Translations under genes and position numbers: made by a program
Shown: positions 51,429 through 60,978 of the stretch, in pieces
Layout: each line of letters begins with the position of its first letter
How positions within the stretch are numbered: position 1 is the first letter of the stretch
Notes under the pieces: generated by a model
Told to the model about the DNA's origin: nothing
Database searches by the model: none
Seen by the model: the letters and a program-made list of their open reading frames with translations, nothing else
DNA from: Dehalococcoidia bacterium UBA5748
GTDB taxonomy: Bacteria; Chloroflexota; Dehalococcoidia; Dehalococcoidales; UBA5627
DNA length: 64,000 bases
Direction: 5' to 3'
Assembly (NCBI GenBank): GCA_002419135.1
Contig: DIFM01000038.1
Span: 1 to 64,000, forward strand

Positions 51429-52349
51429 GTGAACCTTTCCGTTCAGCTGGCGCCAAAAAACAGGCGCGGTTTACTTCTTTCCAATCCGGTAATGACGGCT
51501 TCCGGCACGTTCGGTTACGGGACAGAGTACAGCAATCTTATCGATATTCAAAAACTGGGTGCTATTATCTGCAAGGGAACTACCCTCGAACCCAGAGAGG
51601 GCAATCTACAGCCCAGAGTTTGTGAAACCAACCACGGTATGCTGAACGCTATCGGACTGCAAAATATCGGCATCGAAGCCCTGATAAAGCAAAAAGCCCC
51701 CGAATGGGAAAAATGGGAAGTGCCGGTTGTGGTAAATATTGCCGGAAAAACCATCGATGAATATGCCAAACTGGCAGCAATGCTGGATGGTGTTGCAGGG
51801 GTACGCGGACTGGAAGTCAATATTTCCTGCCCCAATGTAAAAGCCGGCGGTGTCGAGTTCGGCACCAACCCCGAATCCGCCGCTGCGGTAACTTGCGCCG
51901 TGCGCAAAGCCACCGCCCTGCCCGTTATCGTAAAATTGACCCCGAATGTGGCAGATATAAAAAGCATTGCCAAAGCTGTCGAGAATGCCGGAGCGGATGC
52001 GATATCCCTCATCAATACACTAAGAGGGATGGCAATCGATATCAATAAAATGAAGCCTCTTTTAGGTAATATGAGCGGCGGGCTTTCTGGCCCTGCCGTA
52101 AAACCGGTGGCACTTTCAATGGTGTATGAAACAGCCGGCGTTGTTAAGATACCTGTTATCGGCTGCGGAGGGATTGTCACTGCCACGGATGCCATCGAGT
52201 TTATAATGGCGGGAGCCACTGCCATACAGGTGGGAACTGCCATATTCGTTAATCCGCAAGCTCCCATCGATATCCTGGAGGGTATCAAGGACTTTATGAG
52301 CAAAAAGGGAATCGATGACATAGGCAGGCTTGTCGGCATTGCCCGCTAA
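51429..52349 (+). CDS. pyrD: dihydroorotate dehydrogenase, class 1B catalytic subunit
   Basis: A 306-residue TIM barrel that oxidises dihydroorotate in pyrimidine synthesis. It has NPVMTASGTFGYG at the start, EVNISCPNVKAGG with the class 1 catalytic cysteine (about 131), KLTPNV, NTLRGMAID, GGLSGPAVKPVAL and GCGGIVTATDAIEFIMAGATAIQVGTA for FMN. Class 1B normally pairs with an electron-transfer subunit PyrK, which is not in the window. GTG start with GGGGG ahead. Confidence 0.94.
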   Translation: MNLSVQLAPKNRRGLLLSNPVMTASGTFGYGTEYSNLIDIQKLGAIICKGTTLEPREGNLQPRVCETNHGMLNAIGLQNIGIEALIKQKAPEWEKWEVPVVVNIAGKTIDEYAKLAAMLDGVAGVRGLEVNISCPNVKAGGVEFGTNPESAAAVTCAVRKATALPVIVKLTPNVADIKSIAKAVENAGADAISLINTLRGMAIDINKMKPLLGNMSGGLSGPAVKPVALSMVYETAGVVKIPVIGCGGIVTATDAIEFIMAGATAIQVGTAIFVNPQAPIDILEGIKDFMSKKGIDDIGRLVGIAR

Positions 52350-52367
52350 TCTAAAAAATAGCCTCGG

Positions 52368-53969
52368 ATGGCTAAAATGTCTTTAAATTATTTATTCAAT
52401 CGAATATCCGGAGAATTGCGAAAAAAAATAACCTTTTTATCCCTGCCGGTATGCCTTGTTTCTTTATTAGCGGCAGGATGCGCCGGTGCAGCAGAGTTTG
52501 AAACCTCGACAATACAGAGTAAATACCACGACATCGATAAATACATCGAGCGTATTCAGGAAAAAGAGCAAATCCCCGGCATAGCCATTGCAATAGTACA
52601 GGGAAGCGAAATCCTCTACTGTAACGCTTACGGTGTTTCAAGTGTGGATAGCAACCAACCGCTGACAACTGATACCCTGTTCGACCTGGCATCACTTACC
52701 AAATCGTTTACCGCACTCGGCGTATTGCTTATGGAGGATTCGGGGTTAATCGATATAGACCAACCTCTGCAAAAATACCTCCCTGACTTTCAAATCGCAG
52801 ATGCAAGAGGAGCGGATATTACTGTTCGCTATCTTCTAAACCAGACCAGCGGCATCCCCGGTATCTTTTCCGAAATCCTGATTTTCAACGACAGCTATGA
52901 AGAAATGCTGGCTTCACTCGGCAATTTAAGACTGAACAACGATCCGGGAACTGCTTTTGAATATGCCGACTTGAATTATTGTCTGCTGGGGGCACTGATT
53001 GAAAGAGTATCCGGCAAAACCTATGAAGAGTATATGGATTATGCTGTTTTTACTCCGCTCGGTATGAGCCATACCACAGTCGACCCGGATAAGGCTGAGG
53101 AATTAGGTAAAGCAGACGGGCATCAACCGATGTACGGCAAGGTAGTCGCCCGCAACATCCCCGCCATGAAGAGCGCCAGGGCGGCCGGCTGGGTAATGTC
53201 CTGCGCCGAAGATATGGGGAAATGGCTGCTCGTTAATTTGAACGGGGGAATTTTAGACGGCAAACAGGTAGTCCCTGCCGATGACATAGAGGAATTACAT
53301 TCGATAGCCATCCTCTACGAGGATAACGACGAGCAAATGGCGTACGGAATGGGCTGGAGCATCAGCTGTAATACCGATATCCTCTACCACTTTCATTGCG
53401 GTGATACCCCCAACTTTACCGGCGACATGCTGCTACTGCCCGACTATGATACCGGCATTGCCGTAATGGTAAACGGGCAGGTTAGCAACGTCAGCCATAA
53501 CATCGCCGCCGAAATTGCAAATATGCAACTGGGATTAAAATTATCAGCTATAAATGTGCCATGGTGGGCGCATTGGAAAGCGCTGGATACTCTGGCAACC
53601 GGTATTCTTTTTTCGGTAATAGGGTTGTTTATTGTATTGATAATGTATCTATGGTGGTTAGCAAGACAATTTAACGCCGGTAAACGCTGCTTTTTCCGCT
53701 CAAAGATTGCGGGACCCTGCCCGCCGGCGTGGCAAACGGTGCTTTACCTATTGCCGATAACAATATTTTCATTGATATCTATCGGGGGAAACATCGTACT
53801 TAATACACTTTATGGATATAACCTTTTTGAAGTGCTGGCTCTGTTCGGGAGGGGTGCACCCCCAGGCCTTTACATTTCGGGGATATTATCAATTGTAATA
53901 CTTACAATGTGGGTTTTGCTGCTGGCTTTGGCGGGTTTGTTTATCCGTAAAACAAACGAAGTCTGCTAA
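52368..53969 (+). CDS. membrane-anchored beta-lactamase-family serine hydrolase
   Basis: A 533-residue lipoprotein (lipobox LLAAGC near residue 38). The PBP/class C-type domain has the nucleophile in SLTKSF (S-x-x-K, about 108), a YADLNYCLLG second motif where Asp stands in the YxN position, and HCGDTPNFTGDM as third motif. The C-terminal 130 residues add three to four membrane helices, so the enzyme is held at the outer face of the membrane. The substrate is unknown; such proteins are often peptidases or esterases rather than resistance enzymes. Confidence 0.9.
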   Translation: MAKMSLNYLFNRISGELRKKITFLSLPVCLVSLLAAGCAGAAEFETSTIQSKYHDIDKYIERIQEKEQIPGIAIAIVQGSEILYCNAYGVSSVDSNQPLTTDTLFDLASLTKSFTALGVLLMEDSGLIDIDQPLQKYLPDFQIADARGADITVRYLLNQTSGIPGIFSEILIFNDSYEEMLASLGNLRLNNDPGTAFEYADLNYCLLGALIERVSGKTYEEYMDYAVFTPLGMSHTTVDPDKAEELGKADGHQPMYGKVVARNIPAMKSARAAGWVMSCAEDMGKWLLVNLNGGILDGKQVVPADDIEELHSIAILYEDNDEQMAYGMGWSISCNTDILYHFHCGDTPNFTGDMLLLPDYDTGIAVMVNGQVSNVSHNIAAEIANMQLGLKLSAINVPWWAHWKALDTLATGILFSVIGLFIVLIMYLWWLARQFNAGKRCFFRSKIAGPCPPAWQTVLYLLPITIFSLISIGGNIVLNTLYGYNLFEVLALFGRGAPPGLYISGILSIVILTMWVLLLALAGLFIRKTNEVC

Positions 53970-54538
53970 CTTTCCGTAAGTTTCTGCCCGGCAAGATAAG
54001 CCTTGCCTAAAGCGCCCGGTTCCAGGCTGATGTTTCCGGCTTTATCTATACCGGAAAAGACCAGTTCACCGGCATATTCGATATTCAGGCTGATAAAGAG
54101 CGCTTTGACCGTGGCGATTGCCGGCTGAAAGAGATTAGGGAACCTCTGCCCGCCTACCGAAACGAACATCCCCTTCCTGATTTTTTCATCACCCAGCGGA
54201 GGAATATGAAGTTTATACTTCTTCGCCCATAATGACTGGCAGCGGTCTACCATCGCCTTGGTTTGGGCGGTCAGACCCATAAAATGCAGCGGTGAAGCCA
54301 GCACGATTCTATCGGCAAGCATTAGTTCTTTATATACCGACTGCATGTCGTCGTCGATTTTACAGATTCCGGCCGCAAAACAGGCATCGCAGTTCTCGCA
54401 GGGAGCGATATTCAACTCGCTGAGAGCGAGGCTTCTTACCTCTGCTCCTCTATTGGAAGCGCCGCGCAATACCTCTTCCAGCAACCTGTCGGTGTTGCCG
54501 TTACGACGCGGGCTGCCGGCAAGTCCCAGCACTCTCAT
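53966..54538 (-). CDS. iron-sulfur flavoprotein (NADPH-dependent FMN reductase fold)
   Basis: A 190-residue flavodoxin-like protein: LGLAGSPRRNGNTDRLLEE for FMN phosphate, the four-cysteine segment CENCDACFAAGIC (about 47-59), then DDMQSVYKELMLADRIVLASPLHFMGLTAQTKAMVDR. It matches the archaeal/anaerobe ISF family of electron carriers. It is convergent with the serine hydrolase (four-base overlap) and overlaps ybeY by four bases. Confidence 0.9.
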   Translation of the reverse strand: MRVLGLAGSPRRNGNTDRLLEEVLRGASNRGAEVRSLALSELNIAPCENCDACFAAGICKIDDDMQSVYKELMLADRIVLASPLHFMGLTAQTKAMVDRCQSLWAKKYKLHIPPLGDEKIRKGMFVSVGGQRFPNLFQPAIATVKALFISLNIEYAGELVFSGIDKAGNISLEPGALGKAYLAGQKLTES

Positions 54539-55026
54539 AATAAATCCCCCGATAAAGATTCGAGGATGATTTTTTCACGTGCCTCCATTATATCGGCCTC
54601 TCCGTCTTCCATATGGTCGTAGCCTAATAAATGCAGGACTCCGTGAATAATAAGAATAACCACTTCTTTTTTAACGGAATGCCGGTGATCCTCTGCCTGC
54701 ATAATCGCCTGCGGGAAGCTGATAATCACTTCCCCGAGGTGCCTGACATCATCGGCAAACCCGACAAAAGACAAATCCTCGCCGTCTTCAGAATGATATT
54801 CATCCTCCATGGCAAAGGACAGCACATCGGTCGGTTTATCGATTTTGCGGTATTCCTTATTAAGCCGGTGGATTCTCTCCTGCCCAGTCACAAGCAGGCT
54901 CATCTCGATATTATCGCCGGCATTTTCAGCCTTGAGCGCGGACTCGATTATTACATGTAACCATTCTTCATCGAGACAACCCTCGAAACCATCATCGAAC
55001 AGGATATCTATTTCCATAGTGCTCAT
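54535..55026 (-). CDS. ybeY: endoribonuclease YbeY
   Basis: About 163 residues from ATG 55026 (another ATG at 55017 is possible; no strong ribosome site is seen for either). The zinc motif HGVLHLLGYDH (H-X3-H-X5-H) and the preceding GEVIISFPQAI identify it. It acts in 16S rRNA 3' maturation and ribosome quality control. It is transcribed ahead of the iron-sulfur flavoprotein. Confidence 0.93.
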   Translation of the reverse strand: MSTMEIDILFDDGFEGCLDEEWLHVIIESALKAENAGDNIEMSLLVTGQERIHRLNKEYRKIDKPTDVLSFAMEDEYHSEDGEDLSFVGFADDVRHLGEVIISFPQAIMQAEDHRHSVKKEVVILIIHGVLHLLGYDHMEDGEADIMEAREKIILESLSGDLL

Positions 55027-55121
55027 AATAGCACAAGAATGAAGTATCGACAATTATTTTTGAGAATAAAGTTCAATAAAATATCATGCTGAGTTCGAGG
55101 TGAGACCGATAGTCAAATCCG

Positions 55122-55152
55122 TTCGTGGTGAGCCTGTCGAACCATAACGGCA
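55122..55152 (+). repeat. dispersed repeat, GTGAGCCTGTCGAAC family
   Basis: Shares 29 identical bases with 20950-20978 and is the longest copy pair in the window. The spacer 55027-55427 contains only repeats (another partial copy at 55370-55388). Confidence 0.85.
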
Positions 55153-55225
55153 ATCTCAACCTTTCAATATTATCAGGACTACACTTTTTTATATATACAG
55201 AGCGGGGTAATTAATAGGTATCATA

Positions 55226-55264
55226 GGGATTGCTTCGCCCCGACTGGTCGGGACTCGCAACGAC
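55226..55264 (+). repeat. TTGCTTCGC-type repeat with variable stem, copy C
   Basis: The flanks GGGATTGCTTCGC and ACTCGCAACGAC enclose the stem CCCGAC-TG-GTCGGG. Confidence 0.8.
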
Positions 55265-55427
55265 TGTTAGTGTCTTGTCGGGCTAAATGCGTGAAGGACG
55301 ACTATCAATCTGTCTTTGAGAGGAGTCCCGACAAAGCCGTTCTTGGTGCCTGTCCTGAGGTTCTCGAAGGAAGCCTGTCGAACCCATAGTAGTGGTCATT
55401 TCATTCCCTCCGGTATCACAGAGGGTT

Positions 55428-56234
55428 TTATTTCTGGCAGTTGGGGCAGAAATAGGTGCCGCGCTGGTGTACTCTGATGCGTTGTAATGGAGTCCGGCAT
55501 ACAGGGCAGGGTTTATCCTTGCAGTGGGCGACCTTGAACTGTTTATGAGCGCTGCCTGTTTCTCCGTCAGGTCTGAAGTAGTTGGTAACGCTGGCACCCT
55601 TGTTCCTGATTCCCAGCTTTAAAACGTCCCGTATGGCTTTATGCAGCGTTTTGATTTCCTCTTTAGAGAGCGAGTTAGCAGGTCTTTCTGGGTGGATTTT
55701 TGAGGCAAATAAGGCTTCGTCGGCGTACATATTGCCGATACCTGCAATCAGACATTGATTTAATAAAATCCCTTTAATGGCAGTCTTTCGATTATTAAGC
55801 AGTCCTGCAAATGCCTCAACCGTGAACTCATCACTTAACGGCTCGATACCCAGTTTCCCCAGCAGGCAGTCGCAGTCCTTTACCAGTTGCATCTTTCCGA
55901 ACTTACGCGGGTCGTTGAAATAGATTTCGGTGTCGTTATCCAGATGAACTATGGCGCGGGTGTGGGGCGGGGGATTATTATGCCCCAGCATCAGCGAACC
56001 GCTCATTCTCATATGCATAACCAGTTTATATCCGCTTTCGAGGTTAAAAATAAGATATTTGCCGCGCCTGTCCATGCCGCTTATCTTCTGACCTTTTATA
56101 ATGCGCTCGAATTCCTCTTTGGCGGGATGCTGCAGCGTTCGCTCCCAGAGCAGCGTCACATTTATAATACTTCTTCCTGCGACATAAGGTTCGAGGTCGT
56201 TTTTTATGGTTTCGACTTCAGGAAGCTCAGGCAT
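55428..56234 (-). CDS. mutM: formamidopyrimidine-DNA glycosylase
   Basis: A 268-residue enzyme that removes 8-oxoguanine. It has the N-terminal MPELPEVETI with the catalytic Pro2 and Glu3, HMRMSGSLML, the helix-two-turn-helix GIGNMYADEALF, and the C-terminal zinc finger CPVCRTPLQRIRVHQRGTYFCPNCQK, complete. It overlaps the PAP2 gene by 31 bases, in the order polA-PAP2-mutM. Confidence 0.95.
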   Translation of the reverse strand: MPELPEVETIKNDLEPYVAGRSIINVTLLWERTLQHPAKEEFERIIKGQKISGMDRRGKYLIFNLESGYKLVMHMRMSGSLMLGHNNPPPHTRAIVHLDNDTEIYFNDPRKFGKMQLVKDCDCLLGKLGIEPLSDEFTVEAFAGLLNNRKTAIKGILLNQCLIAGIGNMYADEALFASKIHPERPANSLSKEEIKTLHKAIRDVLKLGIRNKGASVTNYFRPDGETGSAHKQFKVAHCKDKPCPVCRTPLQRIRVHQRGTYFCPNCQK

Positions 56235-56839
56235 TTTATATCTCTTTTCATTACATATTTATATGAGATTACAGCAGGAATAATTATAAGTATTCCTATT
56301 ATAAGGCTGGAGAAGACATCGCTTAACCAGTGCTGCTCCAGATACAAGCGGGAAAATCCAACCGCTACGATTACCAAACCGGCTACGATTTGCAGCGCAA
56401 TACACCAGGCTTTATTTTTAACGACCCGCGGCAGGAAATAGATTATCAATCCTAACAGAATAGAGGTATATATCGTATGTCCGCTGGGGAAACTGTTTTG
56501 CAAAGAATCCTCTAAAGGTCTCGGTCTGTCGATAAGAAACTTTAAGATATAACTGATGGATACGCCGATATATGGTACGCCAACGATAAACAACGCTTCG
56601 ATTTTCCTGTCAAACAACCAGAATATCAATCCTGCAATCAGACTGGCAATAATACAGTAGGGGAATGCACCCAAATATGAGATAAATGGCATAGATGAGT
56701 CAAAGAATGGAGATTGAATATTGCTTATCCGGTTATTAACCGCTATATCGCCGGGGAAGCTCATACCGGAAACAACGGCGATGGTGATTAAGACCAGAAG
56801 GACAAGCAGCATTAGATAAGCGATGCGAAATATGCTCAA
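56204..56839 (-). CDS. PAP2-family membrane phosphatase
   Basis: A 211-residue protein with five to six helices and the three phosphatase motifs: KFLIDRPRP (K-X6-R-P, about 107), SFPSGHT (about 124) and SRLYLEQHWLSDV (about 170). By family it dephosphorylates lipid phosphates such as undecaprenyl pyrophosphate or phosphatidate. It begins four bases after the polA stop. Confidence 0.9.
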   Translation of the reverse strand: MSIFRIAYLMLLVLLVLITIAVVSGMSFPGDIAVNNRISNIQSPFFDSSMPFISYLGAFPYCIIASLIAGLIFWLFDRKIEALFIVGVPYIGVSISYILKFLIDRPRPLEDSLQNSFPSGHTIYTSILLGLIIYFLPRVVKNKAWCIALQIVAGLVIVAVGFSRLYLEQHWLSDVFSSLIIGILIIIPAVISYKYVMKRDIKCLSFLKSKP

Positions 56840-56842
56840 AGG

Positions 56843-59572
56843 CTACTCCATCTGCCCCCAGTTCTTGCCGGCCTTGGTTTCAACTTTTAATGGAATGCTG
56901 AGCTTTATGGCTTCCGACATCTCTTTTACCGCCAGCTTGCGCATCTTATCCATTTCATCATCGGGGACTTCGAAAATAAGCTCATCGTGTACCTGCAACA
57001 ATATAGAGCTTTTCAGCTTAAGCCTTTCCATTTCTTTATCCAGTTTTACCATAGCCACTTTTATGATATCGGCGGAGGTTCCCTGAACTGGCATATTGAT
57101 TGCCATACGCTCGGCGGCTTCACGCAGGTTGCGGTTGGATGAATTGACTTCCGGAATTAGCCTTTTCCTGCCCAGAATCGTCTGCACATAGCCGGCTTCT
57201 CTTGCCTGTTTCTTCGTTTCTTCCATATATTCTTTAACACGCGGGTATTTTTCGAAATAGGCGCTGATGAACTTTTCCGCTTCCTCGCGATTAAACTCGG
57301 TAGCCTGTTCCAGTCCGTAGCCGCTCATGCCGTAAATGACGCCGAAGTTGACGGTTTTTGCCAGACGCCGCATATCGGCAGTGACTTCGCCTTTATCCAC
57401 TCCGAAGAGCCTGACAGCAGTATCGGTATGAATATCTCCGTCGCCGGCGAAAGTCTCGAGTAACTCCGGGTCTTTCGATAGATGAGCCAGCGCCCTCAAA
57501 TCGATTTGCGAATAATCAGCCGATAATAATTGATAGCCGGGCGGGGCGATGAACGCCTGTCGGATTTCCCTTCCCGGTTCTCCGCGCACCGGAATGTTTT
57601 GCAGGTTGGGGTCGCTGGATGACAGCCTGCCCGTGGTGGTCTTGGTCTGGTTGAAGCTGGTATGCAGTCGTTTGGTTTTGGCGTTAACCATCTGGGGCAG
57701 GGCATCGACATAGGTCGATTTGAGTTTGGTTAACTGGCGATATTCGATAATGAGTTCTATAATCGGGTGCTGTCCTCTTAATTCCTCCAAAACTGAGGCA
57801 TCGGTGGAGAATCCGCTCTTGGTCTTGCGCGCCGACGGCAGTTTCAGGTCTTGAAATAAAATCGGGCTTAACTGCTGTGTCGAATTGATGTTGAAACGCC
57901 GTTTTGCCTGTTCATAGATATCTTCTTCCAGTTCCAATAGTCTCTTGCTGAGCCTGGCCGATATTTCTGAAAGCAGGTTAATATCCAGCGCAATTCCTTT
58001 TAGCTCCATTTTGACCAGAATCGGCGCCAGCGGCATTTCCACATCGGCAAAGAGCCTCCATAGTTCCTGTTCTTTCAGTTCTGCTGTGAATAGTTTATCC
58101 AGCCTGCCGGTGTTGTCCGCATCGGCGCAGGCATATTTACCGGCAACGGATACTTCCACCTGTGACATATTGATTTGCTTCTTGCCGGTACCGATAAGCT
58201 CGGTGATATCCGCCATCTCGATATCCAGACGGTTAAAAGCGAGCGCTTTCAAGCCGAGAGATTTCTCTCCCAGAAGGTATGCGGCGACCATAGTGTCGGA
58301 AACAAGATTATTAACGCTTATGCCGTACTGCGCCAGAATCTCCATATCGAACTTGGCGTTATGGGCAATCTTTTTTATCCTTTCATCTGCAAAAACGTGC
58401 TTTAGCTTTTCGATAACCTGTTCGACCGAAAGCTGTTGAACCTGTTCCCAGCCGATATGCCCTACGGGAATATAATATGCCTCTCCGGTTTCGGGCGATA
58501 TGGAAATGCCTACCAGTTTATCGGACATTGTATTTAGTCCGGTGGTCTCGGTATCGAAAGCAAACGAGCCTTTCTCTTCCAATCTTTTTTCCAGTTTATC
58601 AAGGGCTTCAATGGAACAGATGATGTTATATTTAATCTCGACTTTTTCTGACATATCGAAGCTGAGTTGCGGGCAGGCTGCTTTATCAGGCTTTGCGCTT
58701 TCTGCTCCCGGAAGCCGCGAAAGCAGTTTGGTAAACTCCAGCTCATGGAAGAAAGCTACTGCCTTATTGCGGTCGAAGTTGTTTATATCGGATTTATCGA
58801 GGTCAAGCTCAATCGGCATATCACGGGCAATGGTTGCCAGAACCTTGCACTTACGCGCGATTTCTTCGCTTTGCTGCAATTTTTCCTGCAGTTTAACGGG
58901 GGTTACTTCGTCTATGTGCTTATATATGTCTTCAACCCCGCCGAAGGTTTGAATCAATTTAACGGCGGTCTTATCGCCGATGCCGCTTACACCGGGGATG
59001 TTGTCCGATTTATCGCCCACCAGCGCTTTTAAGTCGGCGATATGTTCGGGAGGCACGCCGTACCTGTCGTTTACAGTCTGCGCTTCGTACAGAATGGTAT
59101 CGCCGAAGGAGCTTTGCGGTTTGGGATAGAGCACTTTTACGTTATCCGATACCAGCTGCATTGCGTCGGCATCTCCGGTAACGATAACGCTTTCGATTCC
59201 CTGTTCGCTGGCTTTTTTACTGAGCGTGCCGATAACGTCATCGGCTTCGTATCCGTCCATTTCGAAGATGGGGATATTAAAAGAGGCTGCCAGTTCCCGG
59301 GCTCTTGCCAGCTGGCTGACCAAATCATCAGGAGTAGTGGGTCTATTAGCCTTGTAATCGGCAAACATTTCCTTGCGAAAGGTGGGAGCCTTGCGGTCGA
59401 AAGCGACGGCATAGTAATCCGGTTTCAGTTCATTCAAGATTCTAATCAGCATATTGGCGAAGCCGTAAATAGCCTGGATTGGCTCACCTGTTTTTTTAAC
59501 AGTCAGGGGCGGCATGGCATGATAGGCGCGGTGCACAAGAGCATTGCCGTCAATCAGTAGTATCTTTTTCAT
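56843..59572 (-). CDS. polA: DNA polymerase I
   Basis: A 909-residue family A polymerase. The 5'-nuclease domain (about 1-290) has LIDGNALVHRAYHA and MDGYEADDVIGTL. The 3'-5' exonuclease domain keeps its acidic residues (FDTETTGL, NAKFDMEIL, YACADADNT), so proofreading is probably active. The polymerase domain has LLSADYSQIDLRALAHL (motif A), RRLAKTVNFGVIYGMSGYGL (motif B) and LQVHDELIFEV (motif C). ATG 59572 gives the usual N-terminus; an upstream ATG at 59605 adds 11 unrelated residues. Used in repair and Okazaki fragment maturation. Confidence 0.96.
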   Translation of the reverse strand: MKKILLIDGNALVHRAYHAMPPLTVKKTGEPIQAIYGFANMLIRILNELKPDYYAVAFDRKAPTFRKEMFADYKANRPTTPDDLVSQLARARELAASFNIPIFEMDGYEADDVIGTLSKKASEQGIESVIVTGDADAMQLVSDNVKVLYPKPQSSFGDTILYEAQTVNDRYGVPPEHIADLKALVGDKSDNIPGVSGIGDKTAVKLIQTFGGVEDIYKHIDEVTPVKLQEKLQQSEEIARKCKVLATIARDMPIELDLDKSDINNFDRNKAVAFFHELEFTKLLSRLPGAESAKPDKAACPQLSFDMSEKVEIKYNIICSIEALDKLEKRLEEKGSFAFDTETTGLNTMSDKLVGISISPETGEAYYIPVGHIGWEQVQQLSVEQVIEKLKHVFADERIKKIAHNAKFDMEILAQYGISVNNLVSDTMVAAYLLGEKSLGLKALAFNRLDIEMADITELIGTGKKQINMSQVEVSVAGKYACADADNTGRLDKLFTAELKEQELWRLFADVEMPLAPILVKMELKGIALDINLLSEISARLSKRLLELEEDIYEQAKRRFNINSTQQLSPILFQDLKLPSARKTKSGFSTDASVLEELRGQHPIIELIIEYRQLTKLKSTYVDALPQMVNAKTKRLHTSFNQTKTTTGRLSSSDPNLQNIPVRGEPGREIRQAFIAPPGYQLLSADYSQIDLRALAHLSKDPELLETFAGDGDIHTDTAVRLFGVDKGEVTADMRRLAKTVNFGVIYGMSGYGLEQATEFNREEAEKFISAYFEKYPRVKEYMEETKKQAREAGYVQTILGRKRLIPEVNSSNRNLREAAERMAINMPVQGTSADIIKVAMVKLDKEMERLKLKSSILLQVHDELIFEVPDDEMDKMRKLAVKEMSEAIKLSIPLKVETKAGKNWGQME

Positions 59573-59741
59573 AGCCTTATTATAACAGACCGGGGGAGAA
59601 GGCATTTAGATATCTGCCTTACGACTAAATGATGGATTTTTAATTTTCAATCAGCGTAAATAATTTACTGTTAAAATATGCGTAACAGCATTTCTTCCCT
59701 TTTAACTTTTATTTTAGTGGATATATTAGGTGTATTTGCTA

Positions 59742-60581
59742 TTAATTCCCTTTGCATAATTGGGGTTCCTGTGTTTTTAAATAACATTGACTACATTGAG
59801 GTTTGCTTTTGGTACATATTGCTCCTTGATATTCAGCACAAAATATCCAAATAACACTGTCAATGTATTTGCGAGATTCTGTTAGTGTGTCCGCAATAGT
59901 GATGCCAATTTGTCTGACATCTTTTTGTCTTTGAGACACTTTTATCTTTGTTTGATCAAGGTTAATCTTATTAAAAAAGCGGATCGTATGCGCATCGGGC
60001 TTAAACTCATCTATGCCTATATTATTAAAAAATTCACAACATATAGATAAACGAACATTCCGAAGTTTATAATTACTAATAGGGTCTGTGAAACATTTTA
60101 TCAAAGAGTCAGCTTTTGCGCGGACATAACAGTTATTAGCATTATCATATGCTGAATTATTTAAATGACTTGATATCAAATTACAAACCGATCCGTGCTT
60201 TATGATAATGTGTTGAAATATTTTTGCGTTATCGCGGATAGAAAATAATTCATCTTCAAGGAATCTTGCCTTTACTTGACTCTTGTACTTAGTATAAAGA
60301 CTCGTCATATAGCTATCAGTTAGTGTTGCAACCGTATTTATATTATAATTGCATAAATCTATCTTCAGTGGCTGTAAAATATTTTGTATAGAAGACCACG
60401 TAGCTTGTCTTGATAAAATAGCTTTACTTAGCCCTTCTAAAATATCTGAATCACTTCTTTGGCATGAATGAGGATATAATTTAATATTTTTTAATACATT
60501 CGGTTTTAAAGTATTAAGCGTTTTATTAATACGGTCTATTAATATTCTACAATCTGATACCGAATACACATCAATATTCAT
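59742..60581 (-). CDS. divergent HhH-GPD DNA glycosylase-like Fe-S protein
   Basis: About 279 residues from ATG 60581, which has GGAG nine bases upstream. Three features fit the endonuclease III superfamily: AILSRQATWSSIQNIL (compare LSxQATD), FKPDAHTIRFFNKI with an Asp where the catalytic VDTHV aspartate sits, and a C-terminal cluster CTKSKPQCSQCYLKTQEPQLC spaced C-X6-C-X2-C-X9-C. The HhH loop with its catalytic Lys (GVGRKTA) is not conserved, so it would be monofunctional or altered. AT-rich, unlike polA beside it, so probably acquired. Confidence 0.6.
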   Translation of the reverse strand: MNIDVYSVSDCRILIDRINKTLNTLKPNVLKNIKLYPHSCQRSDSDILEGLSKAILSRQATWSSIQNILQPLKIDLCNYNINTVATLTDSYMTSLYTKYKSQVKARFLEDELFSIRDNAKIFQHIIIKHGSVCNLISSHLNNSAYDNANNCYVRAKADSLIKCFTDPISNYKLRNVRLSICCEFFNNIGIDEFKPDAHTIRFFNKINLDQTKIKVSQRQKDVRQIGITIADTLTESRKYIDSVIWIFCAEYQGAICTKSKPQCSQCYLKTQEPQLCKGN

Positions 60582-60635
60582 ATTTATCAACTCCATATTA
60601 TATTATTAAAACCTGTATTATTTTCTGATTTGCTA

Positions 60636-60920
60636 TTAACCTACAGTTTCCTCTTTTTCACTTCTATCTTTCATTAAAGCCAAAGGCAACAGACCTATCG
60701 GGGTTAAAATGCCGAAAAACATCCATGCCCAGTGCCTGTTCTTTAACTTTGCCCACAGATAGCATCCATATAAGGACAATCCTAAACCGAGTGCAGCTAA
60801 AACAAAATGTAATGGCACAATACCTAAACCCAATGAAATACAATAATTTGCCGATACATTAGCAAACCACCAGATTAACCACCCGAAAAACACTGATAAT
60901 GTCCTTGCTGTCGTTCCCAT
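60636..60920 (-). CDS. small membrane protein of unknown function
   Basis: A 94-residue protein with three hydrophobic stretches (about 7-24, 32-56 and 67-82) and an acidic/basic tail (MKDRSEKEETVG). The ribosome site AAAAGGAG lies before the ATG. No family is recognised. It is 58 bp downstream of the WYL regulator and may be under its control. Confidence 0.65.
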   Translation of the reverse strand: MGTTARTLSVFFGWLIWWFANVSANYCISLGLGIVPLHFVLAALGLGLSLYGCYLWAKLKNRHWAWMFFGILTPIGLLPLALMKDRSEKEETVG

Positions 60921-60978
60921 TTAAACTCCTTTTTATTTGTGTTAATTGATTTCATTAACACTTTTCGGACATTATCGT

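Noticed and set aside
51548..52339. Long minus-strand frame opposite pyrD
   Set aside because: It mirrors pyrD codons, has no family features and no ribosome site.
52368..53969. True beta-lactamase resistance gene
   Set aside because: The motif order fits the wider serine-hydrolase family, but the second motif is altered and a multi-helix membrane tail is present; resistance is not supported.
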